DNA of 64,000 bases from an uncultured Alistipes sp. (GTDB lineage Bacteria; Bacteroidota; Bacteroidia; Bacteroidales; Rikenellaceae), in assembly GCA_947591475.1 (NCBI GenBank), contig CANQDE010000001.1:1-64000 (forward strand), in the 5' to 3' direction. Shown here one piece after another: positions 26,735-36,010 of the stretch. Within the stretch, counting starts at the first letter, position 1, and every line of letters begins with the position of its first letter. A model generated the notes under the pieces. The model was not told the origin of the DNA, did not search any database, and was given only the letters and a program-made list of their open reading frames with translations. A program made the translations under genes and the position numbers.

Positions 26735-28705
26735 GTGAAATCTCATCACATTCTGTTGACGACTTTTTGCTCCCTGATGCTCCTCGGATGTACGGGGCAG
26801 GAGGAATCTTTTCGCATCACCTCGCCGAATGGCAGGCTTGTCGTGGAAATTCACACACGGGATTCGTTGTCCTATACATTGCGGCGGGATAATGCCGAGC
26901 TGCTCGCTCCGGCCCGCATCGGCATGACTTTTTCCAACGGATTGACCCTTGGGGAATCCGTGCGGGCAGGAAAGGCCATACACGAACATGTCAGCCGGAC
27001 CATCACGGCCCCGTTCTACCGGCAGGCCGAATTTACCGAAGAATTCAACCAGCTGCATATCAGGCTCAATGACAGCTGTGCCGTAACGTTTCGCCTTTAT
27101 GACGACGGATGCGCCTATCGCTTCGAGACGGATTTCAAGTGCAACAGCATGGTGATGGATGAATCCGCCGGTTTCGCCATACCGCACGATGCGTCCTGTT
27201 TCGTCGCCTATTCCGACGGTCTGTGCAATGCTTTCCAGTTCCCCTATGACCGGTGTGCCGCGGACAGCCTCTGTGCCGACAGGCCCATCATGCTGCCCAT
27301 GGTGGCCGATTGCGGAAGTGCGGGTGCGCTTCTCATCGGCGAATCCGATCTGGAGTCGTACCCGGGAATGTTCCTCTCCTCCGCATCCGGCGGGAGGCTG
27401 CATGGAACCTTCGCCGGTGTTCCCGACAGCTGCTATTTCCACAAGACGCGGTGCCAGAAAAAGATCGTCTCCCGTAAGGATTATATCGCTGCCGTGCAGG
27501 GCACGCGAACCTATCCGTGGCGAATCATTGCTGTGGCGGATACGCCGTCGCAATTCCCCATGAACAACATGGTGTATGCACTGGCTGCCGAAAGCCGCAT
27601 CGACGATCTTTCGTGGATAAAACCGGGCAAGGCCGCATGGGAGTGGTGGAATCATTGGGGCCTGACCGATACCGATTTCAGACCCGGCATCAATACGCGG
27701 ACTTATAAGGAATACATCGATTTCGCCTCGAAATACGGACTCGAATACGTCATTGTCGACGAGGGGTGGTATTCTCCCGCTGGCGGTGATGTCATGGCTC
27801 CGGTGCCGGAGGTCGACCTTCCTGCACTGGTCGGCTATGCCGCGGCCAAGAATGTCGGTATCATACTGTGGGTCGTGGCCAATTCCCTCGACGAAAAGCT
27901 CGAGGAGGCCTGTGCCTACTATGCGGCATTGGGTGTCAAGGGATTCAAGGTCGATTTCATCGACCGTGATGACCAGACGGCGGTCGATTTGGTGTACCGC
28001 CTGGCCGAGGCGACGGCTGCCCATCGTTTGATTCTCGACCTGCACGGCATCTACAAGCCTACCGGCCTGAACAGAACCTATCCCCATATCCTGAATTTCG
28101 AGGGCGTATACGGCCTCGAGGAGCTGAAGTGGAGCAATCCCGACATGCCGGGGTACGACGTAACGTTCCCGTTCATCCGTATGGTGCAGGGCCCGGCAGA
28201 CTATACCCCCGGGGCTTTCCGCAATGCGTCGCGTGAGGCGTTCAAGATAGATTACTACCGCCCGATGAGCCAAGGGACACGCGCTCATCAGGTTGCTGCC
28301 TATATCGTTTTCGACGCACCGCTCACCACGCTGTGCGATTCGCCTTCGCTGTATGACGCCGAAAGTGCCTGCACGCGGTTCATCGCCTCACTGCCCACCG
28401 TGTACGACCGCATGATGATCCTGGCGGGCGAACCCGGAGAATACATCGTTACGGCACGGAAGCGCGGCGAGCAGTGGTTCATCGGCGCCATGACGGATTG
28501 GAAGGCTCGGAACCTGGACGTCGGCTTGCCGTTCCTGGACGATGGACGAACCTACACCGCCAGTATCCTTTCCGATGCGGATCCCACCGGGAAGGAGGCA
28601 CAATCCTATACGATCGGTACCGGTACGGTAGATAAAGGCTCTATCCTGTCGCTCTGCTTGGCACCCGGAGGCGGCATGGCCGCGGTGTTGACCCCCGAAT
28701 CATAA
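26735..28705 (+). CDS. GH97 glycoside hydrolase, retaining type (copy 1)
   Basis: A 656-residue lipoprotein (lipobox SLMLLGC) starting at GTG 26735; no ATG precedes the lipobox in frame. The N-terminal GH97 super-sandwich (FRITSPNGRLVVEIHTRDSL) is followed by a TIM barrel with WEWWNHWGLTDTDFRPGIN. The barrel carries KVDF with Asp407 and NFEGVYG with Glu456. An Asp at that position is characteristic of retaining GH97 members such as alpha-galactosidases, whereas inverting alpha-glucosidases of the SusB type lack it. The likely role is release of alpha-linked galactose or a related sugar. It is adjacent to a GH110 gene. Confidence 0.85.
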   Translation: MKSHHILLTTFCSLMLLGCTGQEESFRITSPNGRLVVEIHTRDSLSYTLRRDNAELLAPARIGMTFSNGLTLGESVRAGKAIHEHVSRTITAPFYRQAEFTEEFNQLHIRLNDSCAVTFRLYDDGCAYRFETDFKCNSMVMDESAGFAIPHDASCFVAYSDGLCNAFQFPYDRCAADSLCADRPIMLPMVADCGSAGALLIGESDLESYPGMFLSSASGGRLHGTFAGVPDSCYFHKTRCQKKIVSRKDYIAAVQGTRTYPWRIIAVADTPSQFPMNNMVYALAAESRIDDLSWIKPGKAAWEWWNHWGLTDTDFRPGINTRTYKEYIDFASKYGLEYVIVDEGWYSPAGGDVMAPVPEVDLPALVGYAAAKNVGIILWVVANSLDEKLEEACAYYAALGVKGFKVDFIDRDDQTAVDLVYRLAEATAAHRLILDLHGIYKPTGLNRTYPHILNFEGVYGLEELKWSNPDMPGYDVTFPFIRMVQGPADYTPGAFRNASREAFKIDYYRPMSQGTRAHQVAAYIVFDAPLTTLCDSPSLYDAESACTRFIASLPTVYDRMMILAGEPGEYIVTARKRGEQWFIGAMTDWKARNLDVGLPFLDDGRTYTASILSDADPTGKEAQSYTIGTGTVDKGSILSLCLAPGGGMAAVLTPES

Positions 28706-28726
28706 CCAATCCAACCTATCCATATC

Positions 28727-30463
28727 ATGAAAAGAATATTGTATGCGTTTGTTCTGGCAGGAGGTGCATGGCTCGCGTCCTGCACCTCCCCGGAAGAGGG
28801 CGCGACCCTCTATCTGACTGACTTTCTCTCCGGAGCCGACAGCATGGATGCCACACCCGCCATACGGAAAGCACTGAAACAATGCGCCGAGACGGGGGCT
28901 TCGCGGCTCGTGTTGCCGGGCGGCACCCTGCGCATGAGACCTGACCGTGCCGTCGAGAAGTACCTTTTCATCAGCAACAACGACGAAGGGCTGAAACGCA
29001 TCGCCTTCGACCTTTCGGGCGTACATGACCTGACCATCGACGGGAACGGCACGAAGCTGCTCTTTACGGGATTCGTATCGCCGTTCTATCTCAACAACTG
29101 CCGCAATATCCTCGTCGAGAACCTCTCCGTCGATTACACGCGGACCTTCCACTCCGAAGGGACCATTGTCGCCAAAGGAGCGGACTGGCTGGATGTCGTC
29201 TTCCCCGAGGACTATGTAACCGACACTAAAAACGGGCTGTTGCGGTTCCGCGATGCCGAAGGCACGGTCTATCCTTATGCCAGTATGCTGGAATTCGATG
29301 CCGTGCGGCGCGAGCCCGCTTTCCACGCCAACGACTTTTGGCTGTGGGACGGAGGTGTCTCCGCTGAAAAAACGGTCGGCGCGGCCTGGCGCATAAGACA
29401 TAAGGGACTTGTCGGAACGGTCGGCAACGTGTTGGTTTTCGGTGCGGCCGCCCGTCTGAACCCCTGTTTCACCCTCGACCGTGCGGCGGACATAACCATT
29501 CGCAACGTAGATATTTACCATTGCGGCGGGATGGGCGTCATCGCACAGTGCAGCCGGAATATCGAACTCGACAGCGTCCGCGTAACCCCTGCTCCGGGGG
29601 GAGGCAGAATCATCAGCATCACGGCGGATGCCACGCATTTCTCGAATTGCAGCGGCTACATTCGTATGTGCGGATGCCTGTTCGAGAACCAGAAGGACGA
29701 TGCCACCAATATCCACGGACTCTATATGCCCGTCGCCCGGGTCGAAGGCCCTGACAAACTGCTGCTATGCTGGCGGAATTCGGGACAGTACGGAGTCGAT
29801 TTCCTCGATGAAGGCATGCGTGTAGAGCTTGTGGACAACGATTCTCTCGGAGCCTACGCGCACCGTATCGTGAAAAGCGTCGAACGGTTGAACAAACGGT
29901 ACACCGAGGTAACCTTTACGGAACCGCTGCCCGAAGGGGTGAAGGAAAAGCACCTCGTGGCGGCGGATGACTGCTATCCCGAAGTGCTGATTCAGGGATG
30001 CGTCATACGGAGCAACCGTGCCAGAGGGCTGCTGCTCGGCTCACGTGCGAAGATGCGCATCGACAGCAACTATTTCCATTGTGCGGGAGCCGCCATACTC
30101 TTCCAGGGCGACGGAAACTACTGGTTCGAACAGGCGGGTGTGCGCGACGTCGTGATATGCAACAACGTTTTCGAAAATGGGAACTACGGCTGTTTGGGCT
30201 GGGGAAATGCCTGTATTGCCGTGGATAGCGGCATTCCGAACAGAAAGGATTCCCGCTATAACCGTAATATCCGCGTCGAGAACAACCGGTTCCGGGTGTT
30301 CGACCCCCGTATCATCAACCTCTACTGTGTAGACGGGTTCACTTTCACGGCCGACAATGAAATCGAAATGACCGACGATTATCCGTATACGCTCAATGAA
30401 TCGCGCAGATTCGTTTTTGAAGATTGCGACCGCATAAATATCGAGAACGAACAACCTTTATAA
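28727..30463 (+). CDS. GH110 alpha-1,3-galactosidase-like lipoprotein (copy 1)
   Basis: A 578-residue lipoprotein (lipobox AWLASC) with a right-handed parallel beta-helix. The blocks ITADATHFSNCSGYIRMCGC and FENQKDDATNIHG, NRARGLLLGSR and FQGDGNYWFEQAGVRDVVI are hallmarks of GH110. Characterised GH110 enzymes remove terminal alpha-1,3-galactose from blood-group B antigen, some also from linear Gal-alpha-1,3-Gal. The paired Asp in the DDATNIHG block lies in the conserved active-site region. It is translated 21 bp after GH97. A second GH110 lies two genes downstream; which of the two takes branched and which linear substrate cannot be told. Confidence 0.88.
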   Translation: MKRILYAFVLAGGAWLASCTSPEEGATLYLTDFLSGADSMDATPAIRKALKQCAETGASRLVLPGGTLRMRPDRAVEKYLFISNNDEGLKRIAFDLSGVHDLTIDGNGTKLLFTGFVSPFYLNNCRNILVENLSVDYTRTFHSEGTIVAKGADWLDVVFPEDYVTDTKNGLLRFRDAEGTVYPYASMLEFDAVRREPAFHANDFWLWDGGVSAEKTVGAAWRIRHKGLVGTVGNVLVFGAAARLNPCFTLDRAADITIRNVDIYHCGGMGVIAQCSRNIELDSVRVTPAPGGGRIISITADATHFSNCSGYIRMCGCLFENQKDDATNIHGLYMPVARVEGPDKLLLCWRNSGQYGVDFLDEGMRVELVDNDSLGAYAHRIVKSVERLNKRYTEVTFTEPLPEGVKEKHLVAADDCYPEVLIQGCVIRSNRARGLLLGSRAKMRIDSNYFHCAGAAILFQGDGNYWFEQAGVRDVVICNNVFENGNYGCLGWGNACIAVDSGIPNRKDSRYNRNIRVENNRFRVFDPRIINLYCVDGFTFTADNEIEMTDDYPYTLNESRRFVFEDCDRINIENEQPL

Positions 30464-30485
30464 AAACCTTTATAACAACCGCATT

Positions 30486-31958
30486 ATGAAAAAACTGTTT
30501 TTACTGGCGCTCGCATGGACCCTGTCCGTGCAGTCGAAAGCGGAAGTCAAACTTCCGGCCGTTTTGGGCAGCAATATGGTATTGCAGCGCAACACGCAGG
30601 TGAACTTTTGGGGGCAGGCTACGCCCAACAGTACGGTACGCATTGCCACTTCGTGGAACGATGCCACCTATGAAGTGCGTGCCGACAAGGACGGAAACTG
30701 GAAAACCAGACTGACGACCGGCGAAGCCGGCGGCCCCTACACGATTCGGGTAAGCGACGGCAAGGAGAAGGTGCTCGAGAACGTTTTGCTGGGCGAGGTG
30801 TGGATTTGCAGCGGACAGTCGAATATGGAAATGCCCGTTTTCGGATTCATGTATCAGCCTGTCGAAGGGTGTGTAGACGCCATTGTCGAGGCGAACGACT
30901 ATCCCGGAATCCGGATGTTCACCGTGCCGCAGGTGTCGTCGAAAACCCCGATGACGGATTGCGAGGCGGAGTGGAAAACCTCGACGCCGGAATCCGTCGG
31001 ACGGTTCAGTGCCGTAGGCTATTTCTTCGGCCGGACGCTCTATCAGGTGCTCGGCATTCCCATCGGATTGGTTACGCCCAACTGGGGCGGTTCGACCATC
31101 GAGGCTTGGATGACCGAGGAGTCTATTGACAACATAGAGGGCATCGACCACGATCTGGCCAAATCGGGCATCTATGCCAACAGCATACCACAGCGTCTTT
31201 ACAACGGCATGATTCTTCCGGTTTGCAATTTCACCGCTAAAGGATTCATCTGGTATCAAGGTGAATCGAACCGCAAGAACTGGTTCGATTACTGTGCTTT
31301 GCAGGTTAGGCTCGTGGATCTGTGGCGCTCGTTGTGGGGCGATGACTCGATGCCGTTCTACATGGTACAGTTGGCCCCCTATCATTACGAGGGCGAGAAT
31401 CTCCGTTCCTTGCCCCTTACCATCGAGGCGCAATACAAGGCTGCCGCACAAATTCCGCACTCGGGCATAGCCGCCACGACCGATCTGGGCAATCGCACCT
31501 GCATCCATCCGCAGAAGAAACTCGAAGTGGGGCGCAGACTGGCCTTTTTGGCTCTGGCCAACGACTACGGCATCAAGGGGCTGCCCCGGCCCGCCCCGAC
31601 GTTCAAATCCATGGAGCGCGATGGGAACAAGCTGATCTTGAGCTTCAACAACCTGTCGGAGCGCAACGCATGGAGCGAGGCGGACAGCTTCTGCGGATTC
31701 CTGCCCGACGGATATACCCGTCCGGATGGATTTGAGATTGCCGGCGAAGACCGCGTATTCTATCCTGCGAAAGGCAACTACAAGTGGTGGGAGAACCAAA
31801 TCGAGGTGAGCGCCGAGCAGGTTCCCGAACCCGTTGCCGTGCGTTATGCCTTCAAGAACTGGTGTCCCGAGGCGAACGTCATCACGACGATGGGACAACC
31901 TCTCGTGCCGTTCCGCACGGACGACTGGCCGCTGGATGACATCGGAGAGATCAAATAG
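30486..31958 (+). CDS. Sialate O-acetylesterase (SGNH hydrolase)
   Basis: A 490-residue secreted esterase with a signal peptide MKKLFLLALAWTLSVQSKA. The SGNH motif GEVWICSGQSNMEM holds Ser112. The C-terminal catalytic pair is Asp333 and His341 in TTDLGNRTCIHPQKKL. GFIWYQGESNR is the third conserved block. Enzymes of this family remove O-acetyl groups from sialic acids, which otherwise block sialidases on mucin. No sialidase is encoded in this window, so the products must be handled by enzymes from elsewhere in the genome, or the enzyme acts on another acetylated sugar. It sits at the centre of the mirrored GH97-GH110 arrangement. Confidence 0.85.
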   Translation: MKKLFLLALAWTLSVQSKAEVKLPAVLGSNMVLQRNTQVNFWGQATPNSTVRIATSWNDATYEVRADKDGNWKTRLTTGEAGGPYTIRVSDGKEKVLENVLLGEVWICSGQSNMEMPVFGFMYQPVEGCVDAIVEANDYPGIRMFTVPQVSSKTPMTDCEAEWKTSTPESVGRFSAVGYFFGRTLYQVLGIPIGLVTPNWGGSTIEAWMTEESIDNIEGIDHDLAKSGIYANSIPQRLYNGMILPVCNFTAKGFIWYQGESNRKNWFDYCALQVRLVDLWRSLWGDDSMPFYMVQLAPYHYEGENLRSLPLTIEAQYKAAAQIPHSGIAATTDLGNRTCIHPQKKLEVGRRLAFLALANDYGIKGLPRPAPTFKSMERDGNKLILSFNNLSERNAWSEADSFCGFLPDGYTRPDGFEIAGEDRVFYPAKGNYKWWENQIEVSAEQVPEPVAVRYAFKNWCPEANVITTMGQPLVPFRTDDWPLDDIGEIK

Positions 31959-31961
31959 GTC

Positions 31962-33749
31962 ATGACTTTTTTGATGACTTCGGCAATGAAAGGGTGGGCC
32001 AACATAAGCAGATTGCGGGGCGTCCTTTGCATCGCAGTACTTTTTGCCGGCGGTTGCGACCGCCGGCAAAAAGTGGTCGATGTCGCGGACTTCCTCGCAG
32101 AGTACACCTTCGACGGTGATGCCACGCTCGCATTCCGCAGGGCCGTAGAGCAGTGCCGCAAGGTCGGTGCGTCGGACCTGGTCGTTCCGCCCGGCACCTA
32201 CCATCTCTATCCGCAACTGGCTTTCGAAAAATACAGTTACGTAAGCAACAACAGCGCCGATTTGAAACGGTTCGCTTTCGACCTGACCGGGCTGAAAGGG
32301 ATTACTGTCGACGGGCAGCATGCCAAGCTGATCTTTCACGGCTACATCTCACCCTTCTCTATTGACAGCTGTTCCGACGTTACGGTTTGCAATCTGACAA
32401 TCGATTATGCGAGGACTTTCCATTCCGAAGGGCGGATCGTGCGTTCCGGTGAAGGATGGGTCGACTTGAAATTCCCAGACAGCTACCGGTACTCTCTGCG
32501 CAATGGCGATCTCCATTTCTCGGACGACGAAGGCAACCGGTATCCCTTTTCTCATCTGCTGGAGTTCAACGCCGAACGCAGGGAGCCGGAGCTCATGGCC
32601 GACGACTACTGGCTTTGGGACAAAACCATTCCGGCAGAGGTGCAGGAAGACGGCTCGGTCCGTATTTTCAAGGAACGTCTGACCGGCAATGTCGGAAACA
32701 TCATGGTGCTCGGACCGGCGCACAGGCTCTGCCCTGCGTTTGCCATAAACGCAAGCCGCAACGTGAATTTGCACGACATCACCATTCACCATTGCGGCGG
32801 GATGGGCGTCGTGGCGCAACACAGCAGCGATATCGAACTCTTGCGCGTCAACATCGAACCCGACAGCACTTCGGATCGCGTAGTCAGCATTACGGCCGAT
32901 GCCACGCATTTTTCCTTGTGCGACGGTTATGTCCGCATGATTGACTGCCGTTTCTACAACCAGCTCGACGACGCCACCAATATCCACGGTATGTACGGCA
33001 TTGTCAAGCATATCCTGTCGCCTAATCGCATCCTGGTGCACTTCCCGCACGACCAGCAATACGGGCTGGATGTTATCCGGGCCGGAGAGCCGGTGGAGAT
33101 GCTTAGGCCGATGAGCCTCGAGACCTACGATGTGCAGGGAGTCAGCAAAGTCATCCGCCTCAACAAGGAATGGTATGAGGTGTCGCTCGACAGAAACCTT
33201 GCCGATTCGGTGGCCGAAGGCGATCTGATCACCTCCATGCACTATCCGGAGGTCCTGATCAAGGGATGCCGCATGGGCAATAACCGGGCACGCGGCCTGC
33301 TGCTCGGCTCGCGGAAACTTACGGTTATCGATTCGTGCTATTTCCATACGCCCGGTTCACCCATCTATTTCGAGGGCGACGGCTATTATTGGTATGAACA
33401 GGCCGGCGTTCGCGGCGTGGTGATTCGCAACAGTGTCTTCGAGAACTGCAACTATGGGAAATACGGATGCACCGCCTGCATCGCCGCAGGATCGGGGCCC
33501 AAGGAAAATCGGGCCCAAAGCCGGTACAACCGGGATATAACCATTGAAGACAATCTCTTCCGTGTGTTCGATCCGCGCATCCTGAATCTGTATAGCGTCG
33601 ATGGCTGCACCTTCCGGAACAACCGTATCGAACATTCCGATGATTATGCCTATACGCTTGATGAGACGCGGGAATTCGTTACGGAGGATTGTGCGAATGT
33701 GAATATTGAACCGTGGATTACGGCCACGGGGGAGGAAACCTCAAAATAA
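31962..33749 (+). CDS. GH110 alpha-1,3-galactosidase-like lipoprotein (copy 2)
   Basis: A 595-residue lipoprotein, or 587 if started at the ATG at 31986; the lipobox is LFAGGC in either case. The beta-helix has the same GH110 blocks as copy 1: SITADATHFSLCDGYVRMID, FYNQLDDATNIHGMYG and NRARGLLLGSRKL. The N-terminal part also matches copy 1 (FEKYSYVSNNSADLKRFAFD). Divergence between the two is substantial, so this is an old duplication and probably a split in substrate preference. It begins 3 bp after the esterase stop, which implies translational coupling. Confidence 0.88.
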   Translation: MTFLMTSAMKGWANISRLRGVLCIAVLFAGGCDRRQKVVDVADFLAEYTFDGDATLAFRRAVEQCRKVGASDLVVPPGTYHLYPQLAFEKYSYVSNNSADLKRFAFDLTGLKGITVDGQHAKLIFHGYISPFSIDSCSDVTVCNLTIDYARTFHSEGRIVRSGEGWVDLKFPDSYRYSLRNGDLHFSDDEGNRYPFSHLLEFNAERREPELMADDYWLWDKTIPAEVQEDGSVRIFKERLTGNVGNIMVLGPAHRLCPAFAINASRNVNLHDITIHHCGGMGVVAQHSSDIELLRVNIEPDSTSDRVVSITADATHFSLCDGYVRMIDCRFYNQLDDATNIHGMYGIVKHILSPNRILVHFPHDQQYGLDVIRAGEPVEMLRPMSLETYDVQGVSKVIRLNKEWYEVSLDRNLADSVAEGDLITSMHYPEVLIKGCRMGNNRARGLLLGSRKLTVIDSCYFHTPGSPIYFEGDGYYWYEQAGVRGVVIRNSVFENCNYGKYGCTACIAAGSGPKENRAQSRYNRDITIEDNLFRVFDPRILNLYSVDGCTFRNNRIEHSDDYAYTLDETREFVTEDCANVNIEPWITATGEETSK

Positions 33750-33758
33750 CATAAGGAG

Positions 33759-35765
33759 ATGCCGGACACGAAACGCATTTTCAGACGGGCCCTGTGCCTG
33801 ACAGCGGCCTGTGCGTGGGCCGTTACAGCGACGGTCGCCCGCAACTACGAATTGACCAGTCCCGACGGACGGCTGCATCTTGCAGTCTCCGTCGGAGACA
33901 CTACGACCTATTCCCTGCTGGTAGCGGGGCAGTGTGTCATAAAGCCTTCCAGAATATCCATGCGCCTGGCCGACGGCCGAATCCTCGGCGACGGTGTCCG
34001 TGTCAGGAAGAGCCTTACGGAACATCGCACGGAAACGATCCCCGCGCCGTTATACCGGCAGAGAACGGTGCACAGCGAATACAACGCCCTGAATCTTCGG
34101 ATGGAGGGGGATTACGGACTTGAATTTCGTGCCTACGACGACGGGGTGGCCTACCGGTTCTACACTACGGGACGCGATTCGCTGACTGTGGCGGAGGAGT
34201 GCGTGGAGTTCGAAATGGCCGCAAACTACCCGATGGTCATACCCTATGCCGACCGCCGGGCCGATATCTACGAAAGTTCGTTCGAAAGCCAGTACACTTT
34301 CGAGCCCGTCGCCGATGCCGCGTCGCACGTCGACCGTCTGGCGTTCATGCCCGTCGTCATTCAGGCGGGGCCGGCCGGCCGGCTGCTGCTTACCGAGTCG
34401 GATGTCGAGGATTATCCGGGCCTGTTTCTCGTTGCAGGAGATGCAGGATACGCGCTGAAAGGGGTGCATCCGCCTGTTCCTGCCGAGGTGAAGATTACGG
34501 GAAGCGGCTCCAAGCGACCGGTGCGTTATGCCGATTATGTGGCCCGTACCGCAGGAAACAGGACTTTCCCGTGGCGGGTTATCGGCTATTCACCCGATGA
34601 TGCCGGCCTGCCCGTGAACGATATGGTCTACAAGCTCGCCGCGCCGGATCGGCTGGACGATGTCTCGTGGATTCGGGGCGGCCGTGCCACATGGGACTGG
34701 TGGAACGGAGTACGTCTCACGGGGGTCGATTTCCGTGCAGGCATCAATACGCAGACCTACATGTACCATATCGACTTCGCGGCGCGTTACGGATTGGAAT
34801 ACGTCCTCATCGACGACGGCTGGTACCGGCGCGCGGCCGATACGGCCTTCGAACCTGTCGGGGGTCTGGATATTCCGGCCCTGTGCCGCTATGCGGAGCA
34901 AAAGGGGGTACGCATCCTGCTGTGGGCTGTGGGAAACGCGCTGTTGCAGGAGGCCGAGTCCGTATGTGCCCGCTATGCCGCCATGGGTGTCGCCGGATTC
35001 AAGGTGGATTTCTTCGATGCGCAGGATCAGTATCTGGTACGCGACATCTACGCGTTGTCCGCTGTTACGGCAAGACACCGTCTGCTGATCGATTTTCACG
35101 GCATGTACAAACCGACGGGGTTGAGCCGCACCTATCCGAATGTCGTCAACTATGAAGGCGTCTTCGGCCTCGAACAGATGAAATGGACGGATCGTGATCG
35201 TGCCGATATGCCGCTGAATGATGTAACGATTCCGTTTGTCCGCATGGCCGCAGGGCCCATGGACTATACACAGGGGGCCATGCTCAATGCGACGAAAGCG
35301 GATTTCCGGGCCATCGACAAACGTCCGATGAGCCAGGGTACGAGGGCGCATCAAGTCGCCATGTACGTGGTTTACGACTCGCCGCTCGTCATGTTGTGCG
35401 ATTCGCCGTCGCATTATATGAAAGAGGAGGAGACGACCCGATTCATCGCCTCGATTCCCTCGGTATGGGATCGCACGGATGTGCTGGATGGGAAACTGGG
35501 CGAGTACATCATCACAGCCCGTGAGAAAGAGGGTATATGGTATGTCGGAGGGCTGACCTCATGGCAGGCACGGACGTATGCACTCGACTGTTCGTTCCTC
35601 GGCGGCGGAAAGTGGTCGGCACGCATCTTCACGGATGGCGTGAACAGCGACCTTACGGCGGACGATTACCGTTTGGAAAGCCGGACTGTCGTGTCCGGAG
35701 ATGTACTGGATATCGAAATGGCGTCCGGAGGCGGATTTGCCGTCATTTTTGAAAGACTCGAGTAA
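33759..35765 (+). CDS. GH97 glycoside hydrolase, retaining type (copy 2)
   Basis: A 668-residue secreted GH97 enzyme. Its signal peptide lacks a lipobox Cys at the usual place (ALCLTAACAWAVTATVA before RNYELTSPDGRLHL), so unlike copy 1 it is probably periplasmic and soluble. The barrel holds TWDWWNGVRLTGVDFRAGIN, KVDF with Asp417, and NYEGVFG with Glu466, which suggests the retaining mechanism. A cell-surface copy and a periplasmic copy would allow action before and after import; this is inference. It is the last enzyme gene of the operon, 9 bp after the second GH110. Confidence 0.85.
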   Translation: MPDTKRIFRRALCLTAACAWAVTATVARNYELTSPDGRLHLAVSVGDTTTYSLLVAGQCVIKPSRISMRLADGRILGDGVRVRKSLTEHRTETIPAPLYRQRTVHSEYNALNLRMEGDYGLEFRAYDDGVAYRFYTTGRDSLTVAEECVEFEMAANYPMVIPYADRRADIYESSFESQYTFEPVADAASHVDRLAFMPVVIQAGPAGRLLLTESDVEDYPGLFLVAGDAGYALKGVHPPVPAEVKITGSGSKRPVRYADYVARTAGNRTFPWRVIGYSPDDAGLPVNDMVYKLAAPDRLDDVSWIRGGRATWDWWNGVRLTGVDFRAGINTQTYMYHIDFAARYGLEYVLIDDGWYRRAADTAFEPVGGLDIPALCRYAEQKGVRILLWAVGNALLQEAESVCARYAAMGVAGFKVDFFDAQDQYLVRDIYALSAVTARHRLLIDFHGMYKPTGLSRTYPNVVNYEGVFGLEQMKWTDRDRADMPLNDVTIPFVRMAAGPMDYTQGAMLNATKADFRAIDKRPMSQGTRAHQVAMYVVYDSPLVMLCDSPSHYMKEEETTRFIASIPSVWDRTDVLDGKLGEYIITAREKEGIWYVGGLTSWQARTYALDCSFLGGGKWSARIFTDGVNSDLTADDYRLESRTVVSGDVLDIEMASGGGFAVIFERLE

Positions 35766-36010
35766 TTGATTTCGGAACTGCCCGATTTAGGCTTGTTGGA
35801 AAAATAAAAATGTATTTTTAGCATATTATTGTTTATCTTTGTCATATCACCCCGAGGAGCGGGGCGCGTGGAATCGCTGGGTTGCCTGGACGTCGAAGCG
35901 CGAAGATCAACGGAGGCAAGCCTTAAATAGGTAATCCCGATTAATTTTGCGGAAAAGGGGATGCGTCGGGTACACCGGATTCGGATTTTCGCTATTTTTG
36001 GATTCGAGTT
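35766..36010 (+). promoter_or_regulatory. Promoter region of the regulator gene
   Basis: About 245 bp without a gene. A -7 box TATCTTTG at 35834-35841 would give a leader of roughly 165 nt. A second match, TATTTTTG at 35993-36000, is only 11 bp from the start codon and so less likely. An independent promoter means the regulator is not necessarily part of the enzyme operon. Confidence 0.5.
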
